Shown here: piece by piece, positions 26,101-35,669 of the stretch | How the letters are laid out: every line of letters begins with the position of its first letter | Numbering within the stretch: position 1 is the first letter of the stretch | Origin: Neisseriales bacterium | GTDB lineage: Bacteria; Pseudomonadota; Gammaproteobacteria; Burkholderiales; Q3-R57-64 | Assembly: GCA_016699915.1 (NCBI GenBank) | Contig: CP064990.1 | Location: 744,001-808,000, forward strand | DNA: 64,000 nt | Direction of reading: 5' to 3' | Notes under the pieces: generated by a model | The model's input: only the letters and a program-made list of their open reading frames with translations | Database searches by the model: none | Told to the model about the DNA's origin: nothing | Made by a program: the position numbers and the translations under genes

Positions 26101-28284
26101 ATGATTATGCATACTGCATCGGCACCACACCATTTGGTATCCGTGGCAATTAACGTCCCGCTTTTTAAAACATTCCGTTACCAATTTTCCCATCCCTTGG
26201 CGATCGGTACCCGAGTACTTGTTCCTTTTCGCCAAAAGCAGTTGGTTGGTTTTATATGGGATAAAACTTCGGAAGATGATGTAGAGCCACAACGCATCAA
26301 AACAATCAACAAAGTACTAGCAGACATACCACCTTTACCTCAAGATCTTTGTGCATTGGTGCGTTTTTGTGCAGCGTATTACCACTACCCAATTGGCCAA
26401 GTATTATTTGCAGCCATTCCGACCTTACTTCGTCGTGCCAAACCCGTCACATTACCGGATCTGCAGCATTGGGCACTCACACAACTAGGTCGTCAGCAAG
26501 CACCTCCAGCGATTCATAAAAAAGCGCAGCACCGGCTATGGCAAGCCCTCCACACCCAAATATCCATGACGCTCCAAGAAGCAGCCGTTTTAAACCCACA
26601 AGCTAAAACACTGTTTATAAAGTGGAATGCAGCTGGTTGGCTCACCCAAACATGCAATCAAGCACCATGGGCAAAGGTAAAAGGACTTGACCTTAATACT
26701 GCGCAGAACAACGCAGTTAAAGCCATATCACTTACACAATATGGTTGCTATTTACTGCATGGCGTCACAGGAAGTGGTAAAACCGAAGTCTATCTCCACT
26801 TGATAGACAAGGTTCTTAAGCAAGGCCATCAAGTATTGATTTTGGTACCCGAAATTAGTCTTACACCGCAATTATTAGCGCAGTTTGCCAAGCGATTCCC
26901 TCATACTACAACTGTCGCTTTGCATAGCCAGTTAACTGACGCACAGCGTTTTAAAGCATGGTACCAAGCAAGTAGCAATCAAGCTCATATCATTATCGGC
27001 GCAAGACTGAGTGTATTTACAGCTTTGCCTAAGCTTGGCCTCATCGTTATTGATGAAGAACATGATCCTTCCTTTAAACAACAAGATGAAGTGCGCTATC
27101 ATGCAAGAGACTTGGCCATTTGGCGTGCTCGCCAAGCTCATATTCCAATTGTACTTTGCAGTGCTACACCCAGCTTAGAAAGTGTATTGAACAGCCAACT
27201 TGGTCGATGCCATCTACTCACTCTACCGCAACGTGCACATAAAAAAGCATGCTTGCCAGCTATCCACCTGATTAATATTCAGTCAGTACCACTACAAAAC
27301 GGCCTAAGCGAAACAGTCATCCACGCACTTAAACAAACTTGGCAAGAAAATCAGCAAAGTTTGATATTTATCAACCGACGCGGACTGGCACCAGTTATAC
27401 GTTGTGTCTCATGCGGTTGGATACCACAATGCAAACATTGTTCCACCAAACTTGTGCTACATCAGCATCAACGATTACTGTGTCACCGATGTGGTTATCA
27501 GCAAGTCACTCACATAGTCTGCCCAGATTGTGGTGAGCTTGATTTACGAGCATTAGGCCAAGGCACACAAAGTATTGAAGACACTGTAACCTGTCTATTG
27601 CCTCAAGCAACCGTATTGCGCGTTGATCGCGATACCATGCAGCATCAAAAAAGATGGCATCAATTTTATGAAGCCATGCAAAAGCGCAAAATTGATATAC
27701 TGGTTGGAACGCAAATGCTCACCAAAGGTCATGATTTTCCGCATATTGCTACAGTAATTGTGTTAAACGCAGATCATGGTCTGTACGCAGCAGATTTTCG
27801 TTCAGCCGAACGTTTATTTGCACAATTAATTCAAGTATCTGGTCGTGCTGGCAGAGCAGCAATACCAGGGCAAGTTTTTATTCAAACTGCGTGGCCTGAA
27901 CATCCCTTGTACAAAGCCCTCATTAATCATGATGTGGCAGGATTTGCAGCCAACGAACTAACAGAACGCATGAAGGCTAATTTTCCTCCCTTTACTTTTC
28001 AAGCATTGTTACGTGCTGATGCGAAATCGTTATCGCAGGCCACTGATTTTTTGTCTCGAGTCAAAATATGCTTGCATACTGACCAAAATATTGCTTTATA
28101 CGGACCCATGCAGGCCATGACGGCAAAACTAAAAGGAAGAGTCCGTATGCAGCTCGTGTTAGAAGCTAAGCAACGCAGAGCGCTGCACCAAAGCTTACGT
28201 ATCGGGCTACCGCAAATCATGCAACTTCACAAACACTACGCAAACATCAGATGGTCAATTGATGTGGATCCACAAGAATTTTAG
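26101..28284 (+). CDS. priA: Primosomal protein N' (replication restart helicase PriA)
   Basis: This 727-aa SF2 helicase recognises abandoned forks and restarts replication. The N-terminal 3'-DNA-binding domain is followed by Walker A GVTGSGKTEVY (near residue 221) and Walker B DEEHDPSFKQ (near 318). The zinc-binding insert has four CxxC-type pairs between about residues 435 and 480 (CVSCGW, CKHC, CHRCGY, CPDCGE). The helicase motif QVSGRAGRAAIPGQV follows. An ATG 6 bp downstream (26107) is an alternative start. The preceding region has DnaA-box-like sites. Confidence 0.97.
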   Translation: MIMHTASAPHHLVSVAINVPLFKTFRYQFSHPLAIGTRVLVPFRQKQLVGFIWDKTSEDDVEPQRIKTINKVLADIPPLPQDLCALVRFCAAYYHYPIGQVLFAAIPTLLRRAKPVTLPDLQHWALTQLGRQQAPPAIHKKAQHRLWQALHTQISMTLQEAAVLNPQAKTLFIKWNAAGWLTQTCNQAPWAKVKGLDLNTAQNNAVKAISLTQYGCYLLHGVTGSGKTEVYLHLIDKVLKQGHQVLILVPEISLTPQLLAQFAKRFPHTTTVALHSQLTDAQRFKAWYQASSNQAHIIIGARLSVFTALPKLGLIVIDEEHDPSFKQQDEVRYHARDLAIWRARQAHIPIVLCSATPSLESVLNSQLGRCHLLTLPQRAHKKACLPAIHLINIQSVPLQNGLSETVIHALKQTWQENQQSLIFINRRGLAPVIRCVSCGWIPQCKHCSTKLVLHQHQRLLCHRCGYQQVTHIVCPDCGELDLRALGQGTQSIEDTVTCLLPQATVLRVDRDTMQHQKRWHQFYEAMQKRKIDILVGTQMLTKGHDFPHIATVIVLNADHGLYAADFRSAERLFAQLIQVSGRAGRAAIPGQVFIQTAWPEHPLYKALINHDVAGFAANELTERMKANFPPFTFQALLRADAKSLSQATDFLSRVKICLHTDQNIALYGPMQAMTAKLKGRVRMQLVLEAKQRRALHQSLRIGLPQIMQLHKHYANIRWSIDVDPQEF

Positions 28285-28936
28285 CAATCAGCAGCTGATC
28301 AATCATTACACCTTCTTCTATCAAGAAATAATGGGTGTGATATGGCTAGGCCTTGGCTATTTTATAGCCTCGGCGATAGGATATCGTATTTTATCAATTA
28401 CACCTACATTGAACGATAGTAACCTATGGTCAACGCTACTGATCGAAGCAGTACTCGGCATATGCATACTTTCTTCCCTATTTAAGCAGCAGTACTCATG
28501 CTTAATCGGAAAGAATATGTGCACACTATATGACATCGGTTGGGTAATAGGACAATTGATCCTTTTATTCTTGGGCATCCATGTCATCAATAACGGCTAT
28601 CTTGCACTCAATTTGCACCATGCAACCAATATTGTCTACACACACCAAGCAAGCATACTAACCATCCTCATCTTTTCTTTTTGTAATGCTTGTTATGAGG
28701 AAAGCATTTTATTGGGATATCTTTTGCATCGCTTGTGTACCAAAAACATCGGCATCGCTATATTGGTGAGTCTACTAATTCGCCTGTCATACCATATTCA
28801 TTATGATTTTTTAGGCCTTATACATATTGCCTTATTTGGCTTAGTAGTCAGTTTTAACTATCTATGTCTTGGACGTATCGCGCCAGCTGTACTAACGCAT
28901 GCACTCTACGATGTGATTGCGTTGAGCAACCTTTAA
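28262..28936 (+). CDS. CPBP family intramembrane metalloprotease-like protein
   Basis: This multipass membrane protein of about 224 aa has six or more hydrophobic segments. The CPBP (CAAX protease/bacteriocin-processing) motifs can be seen: paired glutamates in ACYEESILLGYLLHRL, the histidine segment SYHIHY, and the terminal HALYDVIAL (HxxxD). These fit an intramembrane glutamic protease fold, but the substrate and role are unknown. The ATG at 28262 overlaps the priA end by 23 bp; an ATG at 28331 is an alternative that avoids the overlap. A strong terminator follows. Confidence 0.7.
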   Translation: MWIHKNFSNQQLINHYTFFYQEIMGVIWLGLGYFIASAIGYRILSITPTLNDSNLWSTLLIEAVLGICILSSLFKQQYSCLIGKNMCTLYDIGWVIGQLILLFLGIHVINNGYLALNLHHATNIVYTHQASILTILIFSFCNACYEESILLGYLLHRLCTKNIGIAILVSLLIRLSYHIHYDFLGLIHIALFGLVVSFNYLCLGRIAPAVLTHALYDVIALSNL

Positions 28937-28953
28937 CATATCAGAATCGGCTC

Positions 28954-28984
28954 CAAAACCCCCGCTATCAAAATGGGGGTTTTG
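28954..28984. terminator. Bidirectional rho-independent terminator
   Basis: A perfect 10-bp stem (CAAAACCCCC with GGGGGTTTTG) encloses an 11-nt loop. A-rich and T-rich ends of the stem give a U-run in both directions, between the convergent CPBP gene and the peroxiredoxin gene. Confidence 0.8.
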
Positions 28985-29002
28985 TGTAATCAATTTGCGC
29001 GA

Positions 29003-29620
29003 TTATAAAGACTGGGCATGCTTAGCCAAGTAGGTCGCTACCCCTTTTGCATTAGGTTGCATACCATCATGACCCTTTTTCCAGCCAGCAGGACAAACTT
29101 CGCCATGCTTTTCGCTAAATTGCAGCGCATCAATCATGCGCAACATTTCATCAACATTGCGTCCAAGCGGTAGGTTGTTGACGACTTGATGTTGTACTAC
29201 GCCAACTTTATCAATCAAGAAAGAACCGCGCAATGCCACGCCATTAGAAGATTCCACATCATATGCTTGAATGATTTCGCGTTTAATATCTGACACCATG
29301 ATATAACCGAGTGGACCAACGCCTCCTTTTTCAATAGGTGTATTGCGCCATGCAGCATGCGTAAAGTGACTATCTAGCGATACGCTAATGACCACGGTAT
29401 TGCGTTCCTGAAATGCTTGGAGTCGGTTGTGAAACGCAATTAACTCAGAAGGACAAACAAAAGTAAAATCAAGCGGATAAAAAAACACGACAGCGTATTG
29501 ATTCACTGTCGCTTTTTGAAAATTAAAATTTTCTACAATATTTCCATCACCTTCAACAGCTGCAAACATTTTGCTTGCATCATGAAAAAATGGGGCAACT
29601 TTGCCAACCAGTACTGACAT
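29003..29620 (-). CDS. 2-Cys peroxiredoxin (AhpC/TSA family)
   Basis: This 205-aa thiol peroxidase reduces hydrogen peroxide and alkyl hydroperoxides. The peroxidatic cysteine is C56 in FTFVCPSE and the resolving cysteine C176 in GEVCPAGW, so it is a typical 2-Cys enzyme of the Prx1/AhpC class. The C-terminus continues with KKGHDGMQPNAKGVATYL. No ahpF neighbour is present, so the reductant may be thioredoxin. A strong ribosome-binding site (AAAGGAGAG) precedes the ATG. Confidence 0.95.
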   Translation of the reverse strand: MSVLVGKVAPFFHDASKMFAAVEGDGNIVENFNFQKATVNQYAVVFFYPLDFTFVCPSELIAFHNRLQAFQERNTVVISVSLDSHFTHAAWRNTPIEKGGVGPLGYIMVSDIKREIIQAYDVESSNGVALRGSFLIDKVGVVQHQVVNNLPLGRNVDEMLRMIDALQFSEKHGEVCPAGWKKGHDGMQPNAKGVATYLAKHAQSL

Positions 29621-29713
29621 TACGCTCTCCTTTATAAAAAAACAATCGCCAAACTGTAATCATTTGGCATGCATGAGTACATAGTAAATCAAAAATATGC
29701 CTGTTAAACCATC

Positions 29714-31519
29714 CTAAGCAGGTTTATTTTTTATGCTGGGCAATAAAGAAAGCCCTAATTCACGAAGCTGTGCCATGCTCACGGTATTGGGTGCTTCCGT
29801 TAGCAGGCATTGTGCCCGCTGTGTTTTGGGAAAAGCAATCACATCACGAATTGAATCTACGCGTGCCATCAAAGCAACTAGGCGATCTAAGCCTAATGCA
29901 ATACCGCCATGTGGCGGGGCACCCAGCATCAAATTATCCAGCAAAAAACCAAACTTATCTTGCTGTACATCGGGCGTAATGCCGAGTACAGAGAACACCT
30001 TTTGCTGTAGTGCCATGCGATGAATTCTGATTGATCCACCGCCCAACTCCCAGCCGTTTAATACCATATCATAAGCTCTTGCTAAACACCGTTCAGGATG
30101 CGTTACCATCAACTCCTCATGTTCTGGTATAGGACTCGTAAAAGGGTGGTGGCAAGCAACCCAGCGGCGATTTTCTTCGTCATACTCAAACATGGGAAAA
30201 TGCGTTACCCATAGTGGGCACCATTGATCGCTAAAATAACCTTCCTTGAGTCCTTGTTCACGGCCAATTTTAAGGCGCAATGCCCCCATTGACTCGTTAA
30301 CAATATGACTTGATCCAGCCCCGAATAAGATCAGGTCGCCGTTTTGAGCTTGCGTGCGTGTAACAATGGTCGCTAATGTTTCATCTGATAAAAATTTGAT
30401 AATCGGTGACTGCAAACCACTTTGTTCATCATGCGTTGGTCTGGTTTTGTCGTTAATTTTGATATAAGCTAGTCCCTTTGCGCCATAAGTTGCCACAAAA
30501 GCTGTGTAGTCATCCAGCATCTTGCGACTCATTGTACCCCCATGAGGAATACATAATCCCACAACGCGACCTTTTTTGCTACGAGCAGCTTCGCGAAACA
30601 CAGCAAACTTATCGTCTTTTACGACATCCGTTAATTCTGTTAATTCCAATGCAACACGTAAATCAGGCTTATCCGATCCAAAGCGCTGCATCGCTTCCTG
30701 ATAAGTCATCTTGGGAAAATCCCCTAAGGTTACCTGTAACACGCGCTGAAAAACATCACGTACCAGCTGCTCGCCGATGTGCATAATAGCCGTTTCATCT
30801 AAAAAGGAAGTTTCAACATCAATTTGCGTAAATTCTGGCTGGCGATCCGCTCGCAAATCCTCATCTCGAAAACATTTCACAATTTGGTAATAACGATCAA
30901 AACCCGCAATCATAAGTAGCTGTTTGAAAAGTTGCGGTGATTGGGGAAGCGCAAAACTTTTTCCAGGATGGACACGACTCGGTACTAAATAATCTCGTGC
31001 TCCTTCAGGTGTTGATCGCGTCAGCATAGGGGTTTCGATATCAATGAAGCCAGCTTGATCAAGATGGCGCCTAATCGCAGCGGTAACCTGATGCCTTAAA
31101 CGTAAGTTGTGCTGCATAAAAGGTCGGCGCAAATCCATAACGCGGTATTGCAGACGCACTGCTTCGGATAAGCCTTCTTCGTCTATCTGAAAAGGAGGTG
31201 GTAAAGCAGTATTTAGCACCGTAATCTGATCGGCCAAAATTTCAATATGACCCGATATCAAATTAAGATTAACTGTCTCTTGGCTACGTTGACAAACTTT
31301 GCCCGTTACTAATAATACATATTCGTTGCGTACCATGTCGGCCACTTCAAAAGCATGGCTTGTTTTAGCATTGGCAACAACCTGTACCACCCCTTCTCGA
31401 TCACGCAGATCAATAAAAATCAATTGGCCGTGGTCACGCTTTTTGCCAACCCATCCTGCTACAGTAATCCTTTGACCCAAATACCGCTCATCAATCAGAC
31501 CACAATAATCAGTGCTCAC
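29714..31519 (-). CDS. aspS: Aspartyl-tRNA synthetase
   Basis: This 601-aa class II synthetase attaches aspartate to tRNA-Asp. The N-terminal OB anticodon-binding domain (RITVAGWVGKKRDHGQLIFI) is followed by class II motif 2 (FRDEDLRADRQPEFTQID), the bacterial GAD insertion domain and motif 3 (GIALGLDRLVALM). The start is GTG at 31519, overlapping the fmdB stop by 11 bp, so the two are coupled. Whether it also charges tRNA-Asn cannot be decided here. Confidence 0.97.
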   Translation of the reverse strand: MSTDYCGLIDERYLGQRITVAGWVGKKRDHGQLIFIDLRDREGVVQVVANAKTSHAFEVADMVRNEYVLLVTGKVCQRSQETVNLNLISGHIEILADQITVLNTALPPPFQIDEEGLSEAVRLQYRVMDLRRPFMQHNLRLRHQVTAAIRRHLDQAGFIDIETPMLTRSTPEGARDYLVPSRVHPGKSFALPQSPQLFKQLLMIAGFDRYYQIVKCFRDEDLRADRQPEFTQIDVETSFLDETAIMHIGEQLVRDVFQRVLQVTLGDFPKMTYQEAMQRFGSDKPDLRVALELTELTDVVKDDKFAVFREAARSKKGRVVGLCIPHGGTMSRKMLDDYTAFVATYGAKGLAYIKINDKTRPTHDEQSGLQSPIIKFLSDETLATIVTRTQAQNGDLILFGAGSSHIVNESMGALRLKIGREQGLKEGYFSDQWCPLWVTHFPMFEYDEENRRWVACHHPFTSPIPEHEELMVTHPERCLARAYDMVLNGWELGGGSIRIHRMALQQKVFSVLGITPDVQQDKFGFLLDNLMLGAPPHGGIALGLDRLVALMARVDSIRDVIAFPKTQRAQCLLTEAPNTVSMAQLRELGLSLLPSIKNKPA

Positions 31520-31718
31520 AGCATCCCCCGCACGTTCGGCCTGTTGTTGGGCATATCGGTCTTTCTGGTTGGATAGATACTAGCGAAGCTGGTGTGCTCA
31601 CACACTTTTGATAGGTAGCACTCCTACACCTTGGGCAACAGGTCACACCTTGGCCTAATTTACACCAATGCTCTTGTTTATGACCACACACATCACAACG
31701 ATACTCATAGATCGGCAT
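31509..31718 (-). CDS. FmdB-family zinc ribbon protein
   Basis: This 69-aa protein starts MPIYEYRCDVCGH, the hallmark of the FmdB/CxxC_CXXC_SSSS regulatory-protein domain. Zinc ligands are C8 and C11, then C28 and C31. A second cysteine-rich tail (CGGCCEH) ends the protein. Its molecular role is not established in the family. It lies directly upstream of aspS as in many betaproteobacteria, but the DUF502 membrane-protein gene often between them is absent. Confidence 0.88.
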   Translation of the reverse strand: MPIYEYRCDVCGHKQEHWCKLGQGVTCCPRCRSATYQKCVSTPASLVSIQPERPICPTTGRTCGGCCEH

Positions 31719-31980
31719 AGCCTACCCCAAAGCAATCTTAATAATAAATCACCCCTATTGCTCTTAATTTATGAATAAGAACAATAAAAAATCAGTATAG
31801 CGCAAAATGGAATACTACAATACATTCCGTAGCATTGATAGAAGACGCCACGCGTTGTTGTTATTATTAAGTTATCCGATGGCCGATATAAATCTAGTTT
31901 AGAATAGTCAAGTAATCATCATTAAGAGTTAACTACTTGCTATGCGTGTCATTTGAATACCTATTGGCAAAATCATTCCC

Positions 31981-32802
31981 ATGTATGCATTACACACTGT
32001 TATCGAAAAATGGTTTGAAGAGCGTCATCATATTACGCCTGATACTGCATCTGATGAGCTGAAAGATGCAATAGTAAGTATCATCATGGGACTGGACCAA
32101 GGTACTTTGCGCGTTGCAGAAAAAATAAATGGTCTGTGGTATACCCATGAATGGCTCAAAAAAGCCGTGTTGCTTTCCTTTTTAATTCGCGACAATACCT
32201 TTTTTGATGCCCCCATACATCGCTATTACGATAAGGTTTTGCCCAAATTCATCACTTGGGAAGCAAAAGATTTTTCGCGTGCTGGAGTTCGCGTCGTGCC
32301 CGGTGCACTGGCCAGACAGGGTGCTTACATTGCTAACAATACTGTCTTAATGCCCTCTTACACCAATATTGGCGCTTATATTGATGAGGGCACGATGGTA
32401 GATAGCTGGGTAACAGTTGGCTCTTGTGCACAAATTGGCAAGTGTGTACACCTGTCTAGCAATGTTGTAATTGGAGGCGTTTTAGAACCGCTACAAGCAA
32501 CACCAACAATCATTGAGGATCATTGTTTTATCGGCGCAGGTTCAGCAATCGTAGAAGGGGTAATTGTTGAGGAAGGATCTGTCGTTGCCATGGGTGTAAC
32601 CATCAGTCAATCTACCCGCATTTACCACCGTCAAACTAAACAAATCAGCTATGGACGAATTCCTACAGGCTCAGTAGTAGTTGCCGGAAGTCTACCTAGC
32701 GAAGACAATTCCTGCAGTTTATATTGTGCTGTTATTGTCAAACAGGTAGATGCTAAAACACGCGCCAAAACTAGAATCAACCAACTGCTACGAGAAATAT
32801 AG
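31981..32802 (+). CDS. dapD: 2,3,4,5-tetrahydropyridine-2,6-dicarboxylate N-succinyltransferase
   Basis: This 273-aa left-handed beta-helix acyltransferase transfers succinyl from succinyl-CoA in the lysine/diaminopimelate pathway, needed for peptidoglycan cross-links. The helical N-terminal domain is followed by hexapeptide repeats (VRVVPGALARQGAYI, GAYIDEGTMVDSWVTVGSCA, IGGVLEPLQ) typical of DapD. Length is standard. It has its own 262-bp upstream region, in which I found no convincing promoter, and is followed after 34 bp by the Mla operon. Confidence 0.97.
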   Translation: MYALHTVIEKWFEERHHITPDTASDELKDAIVSIIMGLDQGTLRVAEKINGLWYTHEWLKKAVLLSFLIRDNTFFDAPIHRYYDKVLPKFITWEAKDFSRAGVRVVPGALARQGAYIANNTVLMPSYTNIGAYIDEGTMVDSWVTVGSCAQIGKCVHLSSNVVIGGVLEPLQATPTIIEDHCFIGAGSAIVEGVIVEEGSVVAMGVTISQSTRIYHRQTKQISYGRIPTGSVVVAGSLPSEDNSCSLYCAVIVKQVDAKTRAKTRINQLLREI

Positions 32803-32836
32803 AAGTATAAAAGTGATGATGTAACCTAAACTGTAT

Positions 32837-33658
32837 ATGACATATCTTTGCCCTCCCTTAGAACAAACACCATGCTGCATGGCACTTAGCCATGTTGGTT
32901 TTAGCTATGGCGAACAGTTGGTGTTGCGGGATATTAGCCTCACAATCCCGCAAGGCAAGATTGTTGCCATTATGGGCAGTAGTGGCAGTGGTAAAACAAC
33001 TCTACTGCGACTGATGGCCGGACTGCTGCGAACAGAATTAGGTGAGATCCGATTTCAAGATCAGCCCATGCATACATTAGAAGAAAAAGCATTGAATCGC
33101 TATCGGCGTCATATGGGCATCTTATTTCAATTTGGCGCCCTCATGACCGATTTGAATGTTTTTGAGAATATCGCTTTTCCTCTTCGCGAACACACCCGTT
33201 TGCCCGAAGCTATTATCCGTGATATGGTAACCTTAAAATTACATGTAGTAGGCTTGCGTGGAACGCAATCACTCATGCCCTCCGAACTATCAGGAGGTAT
33301 GGCAAGGCGTGTTGCTTTAGCGCGCGCTATTGCTTTAGACCCTACCTTAATGCTTTACGATGAACCTTTTGCTGGATTAGACCCCATTTCCCTAAGCATC
33401 ATTGCGCACCTCATTAAACAGTTGCAAATTGCGCTCAATGCAACCGCAATCATCGTCACGCATGATATCGTTGAGTCACTCAAGATCGTTGATTATGTCT
33501 ACTTTATCGCAAATGGCATTGTAGTGGCGCAGGGCACACCAGCTAGTTTAGTCAAAAGTCGTTCGCCTTGGTTAGTACAGTTTATACAGGGCAAAAAAGA
33601 TGGTCCAGTCAATTTCGCTTACCCTAACCCGCAAACATTATTTGAAGAGTTGTCTTAA
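32837..33658 (+). CDS. mlaF: Phospholipid transport ATPase MlaF
   Basis: This 273-aa ABC ATPase powers the MlaFEDB inner-membrane complex that moves phospholipids between the inner and outer membranes. Walker A GSSGSGKT is at residues 47-54, the signature LSGGM at 151-155, Walker B LMLYDEP follows, and the switch histidine lies in IIVTHDI. The MPSELSGGMARR context is specific for MlaF. It begins the operon mlaF-mlaE-mlaD-mlaC-mlaB. Confidence 0.95.
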   Translation: MTYLCPPLEQTPCCMALSHVGFSYGEQLVLRDISLTIPQGKIVAIMGSSGSGKTTLLRLMAGLLRTELGEIRFQDQPMHTLEEKALNRYRRHMGILFQFGALMTDLNVFENIAFPLREHTRLPEAIIRDMVTLKLHVVGLRGTQSLMPSELSGGMARRVALARAIALDPTLMLYDEPFAGLDPISLSIIAHLIKQLQIALNATAIIVTHDIVESLKIVDYVYFIANGIVVAQGTPASLVKSRSPWLVQFIQGKKDGPVNFAYPNPQTLFEELS

Positions 33659-33664
33659 CTTGCC

Positions 33665-34450
33665 ATGCTAAATTTTCTCTACCGTCTGGTCAGTCAAATG
33701 GGTGCTTTTATCGTGGATACCATTTGGCAGCTTGGTTTTGCGGTTCATTTTTTGGCTCAAATATTGTGGCATTCCAAAAAAACCTTCTTTAGACCTATTT
33801 TAATCAGCCAAAATATCTATTTTTCAGGCGTGTTGTCACTTTTAATTACTCTGATATCCAGTTTATTTGTCGGGATGGTACTAGGTCTTCAAAGTTATCA
33901 TGTTCTATTGCGTTTCGGATCTCCCAATGCTTTAGGGGCAATGGTTGCTGTGGCCTTACTCAGAGAGTTAGGGCCTGTGCTTTCTGCGCTACTTTTTGCA
34001 GGCAGAGCAGGTAGCGCTATTACAGCAGGCATTGGATTGATGAAAGCAACAGAACAACTGGACGCGATGCGTGCAATGGCTGTTGACCCTATTGACCATG
34101 TAATCGCTCCAAAATTTTGGGGTATTGTTATTGCTGTACCAATACTTGCCTCAATGTTTAATGTGGTTGGCATATTAGGTAGTTATATAGTCGGCGTACT
34201 TATGGTAGGATTAGATCATGGTATATTTTGGTCACAGATTGCTATGCAAGTGGATTGGCATGTTGATATCGTTAATGGACTGATCAAAAGCATCACGTTT
34301 GGTATCAATATGGCTTGGATTGCTATTTTTAAAGGCTATACCGCCGTACCAACTGCTGAAGGCGTTGCTCAAGCAACAACACAGACTGTTGTGCTATCAG
34401 CCCTAAGTGTTTTGGCGCTTGACTTTATATTAACGGCTTTCATGTTTTAG
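33665..34450 (+). CDS. mlaE: Phospholipid transport permease MlaE
   Basis: This 261-aa integral membrane permease of the MlaE/YrbE family has about five membrane helices after an N-terminal amphipathic stretch. The family core LLRELGPVLSALLFAGRAGS and EQLDAMRAMAVDP are clear. It forms the homodimeric core of the MlaFEDB lipid transporter. It begins 6 bp after mlaF. A 131-bp gap before mlaD is unusual in this otherwise compact operon. Confidence 0.95.
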   Translation: MLNFLYRLVSQMGAFIVDTIWQLGFAVHFLAQILWHSKKTFFRPILISQNIYFSGVLSLLITLISSLFVGMVLGLQSYHVLLRFGSPNALGAMVAVALLRELGPVLSALLFAGRAGSAITAGIGLMKATEQLDAMRAMAVDPIDHVIAPKFWGIVIAVPILASMFNVVGILGSYIVGVLMVGLDHGIFWSQIAMQVDWHVDIVNGLIKSITFGINMAWIAIFKGYTAVPTAEGVAQATTQTVVLSALSVLALDFILTAFMF

Positions 34451-34581
34451 CTAGCAATAAAGAGCTACAGCAAACAAAGCGTACAACAGCTACTCATTGC
34501 TGTTATGATGGTTCCAAGGAAACATTGAAATGATGGTTGTTTCAATTATGATTGAATGAAGATGGGTTGAAGTTAATCATG

Positions 34582-35037
34582 ATGAAGCGTGCATTAACAG
34601 ATTTATGGGTTGGATTGTTTGTTTCAATGGGCATAATCGCTATTAGTTTTTTAGCTTTGCAAAGCGCTAATTTGTCCAATCAGGGTAAAGAAGAAAGCTA
34701 CACGTTATACGCAGAATTTGACAATGTGGGCAATTTGGCAATTAGGGCGCCCGTTAAATCTTCCGGGGTGTTAATTGGGCGAGTCATTGATATCCAGTTA
34801 AATGCCAAAAAATATCTCGCCAGAGTGACGTTTAGCGTGAACAATCGGTACCGTTTTAGCCGTGATGTCAGCGCAGAAATACTTACAGCAGGCTTGTTAG
34901 GTGAGCAATATATTAATCTGACACAAGGTGCTGAGCCATTTTATATTGAACCTAATGAACAAGTTACACTAACTTCCTCGGCAGTCGTGCTGGAACAGTT
35001 AATTGATAAATTTATCACCGGATGGGATAAAAAATGA
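34582..35037 (+). CDS. mlaD: Phospholipid-binding MCE-domain protein MlaD
   Basis: This 151-aa inner-membrane anchored protein has one N-terminal helix (DLWVGLFVSMGIIAI region) and an MCE domain with APVKSSGVLIGRV and TAGLLGEQYINL. Hexamers form a ring on MlaFE through which lipids pass. ATG codons at 34579 and 34582 are adjacent; the second gives MKRALTDLWVG, closest to relatives. Its stop overlaps the mlaC ATG (ATGA), so the two genes are coupled. Confidence 0.93.
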   Translation: MKRALTDLWVGLFVSMGIIAISFLALQSANLSNQGKEESYTLYAEFDNVGNLAIRAPVKSSGVLIGRVIDIQLNAKKYLARVTFSVNNRYRFSRDVSAEILTAGLLGEQYINLTQGAEPFYIEPNEQVTLTSSAVVLEQLIDKFITGWDKK

Positions 35038-35669
35038 AGCCGCAGCATGTTATGCAATGGTTCGTTAAAAAAATTAGCGTGGCGCTTTGTATGATGTCAA
35101 TCGTAGTATTGGCTCAAGCCAGTACACCGAGCGAATTTGTGCAAAATAACTCACAAAAAGTAATTGATATTATTCAATGGCATAATGGCAAAAATGGCGC
35201 GCAAATTAGACAACAAATTGAAGTAGCAGTGATACCTTGGTTTGATTTTGACCGCATTACTGCTTTAGCAGTAGGGCAACATTGGAAAAAAGCCACACCA
35301 ACACAGCAAACTCAGCTTGTTACTGCATTCCAGCAACTTTTACTGAATACCTATACCAGTATGGTTATTGGCTTTAAAAATGCGAAAATCATCATTAAAC
35401 AAAAACCAAGACTGTTTGAAAACAGCAGTACATCAGTAGCAATGGTTAATGTACAAGTTAGACTTCCACAAGGTACACGCAGCAGAAAAATCTCTGTTAA
35501 ATACGCACTTTACAAAAGCGAAGCAGATTGGAAAATCTTTAATGTCAGCGTTGAGGGCATGAGTTTGGTCACCATGTATCGTCATCAATTTAATAGCAAA
35601 GTAGCTAGAAACGGTATTAGTGGACTGATTCATTTTTTACAAGAAAAAAATCGTCAAACCCACTCGTAA
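35034..35669 (+). CDS. mlaC: Periplasmic phospholipid carrier MlaC
   Basis: This 211-aa soluble periplasmic shuttle carries phospholipid between the outer-membrane MlaA complex and MlaFEDB. A signal peptide precedes the mature chain (cut near AQAS-TPSEF). Conserved family segments include VIPWFDFDRITALAVGQHW and LLNTYTSMVI. The outer-membrane partner MlaA (vacJ), often downstream, is not in this operon. Confidence 0.93.
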   Translation: MKPQHVMQWFVKKISVALCMMSIVVLAQASTPSEFVQNNSQKVIDIIQWHNGKNGAQIRQQIEVAVIPWFDFDRITALAVGQHWKKATPTQQTQLVTAFQQLLLNTYTSMVIGFKNAKIIIKQKPRLFENSSTSVAMVNVQVRLPQGTRSRKISVKYALYKSEADWKIFNVSVEGMSLVTMYRHQFNSKVARNGISGLIHFLQEKNRQTHS

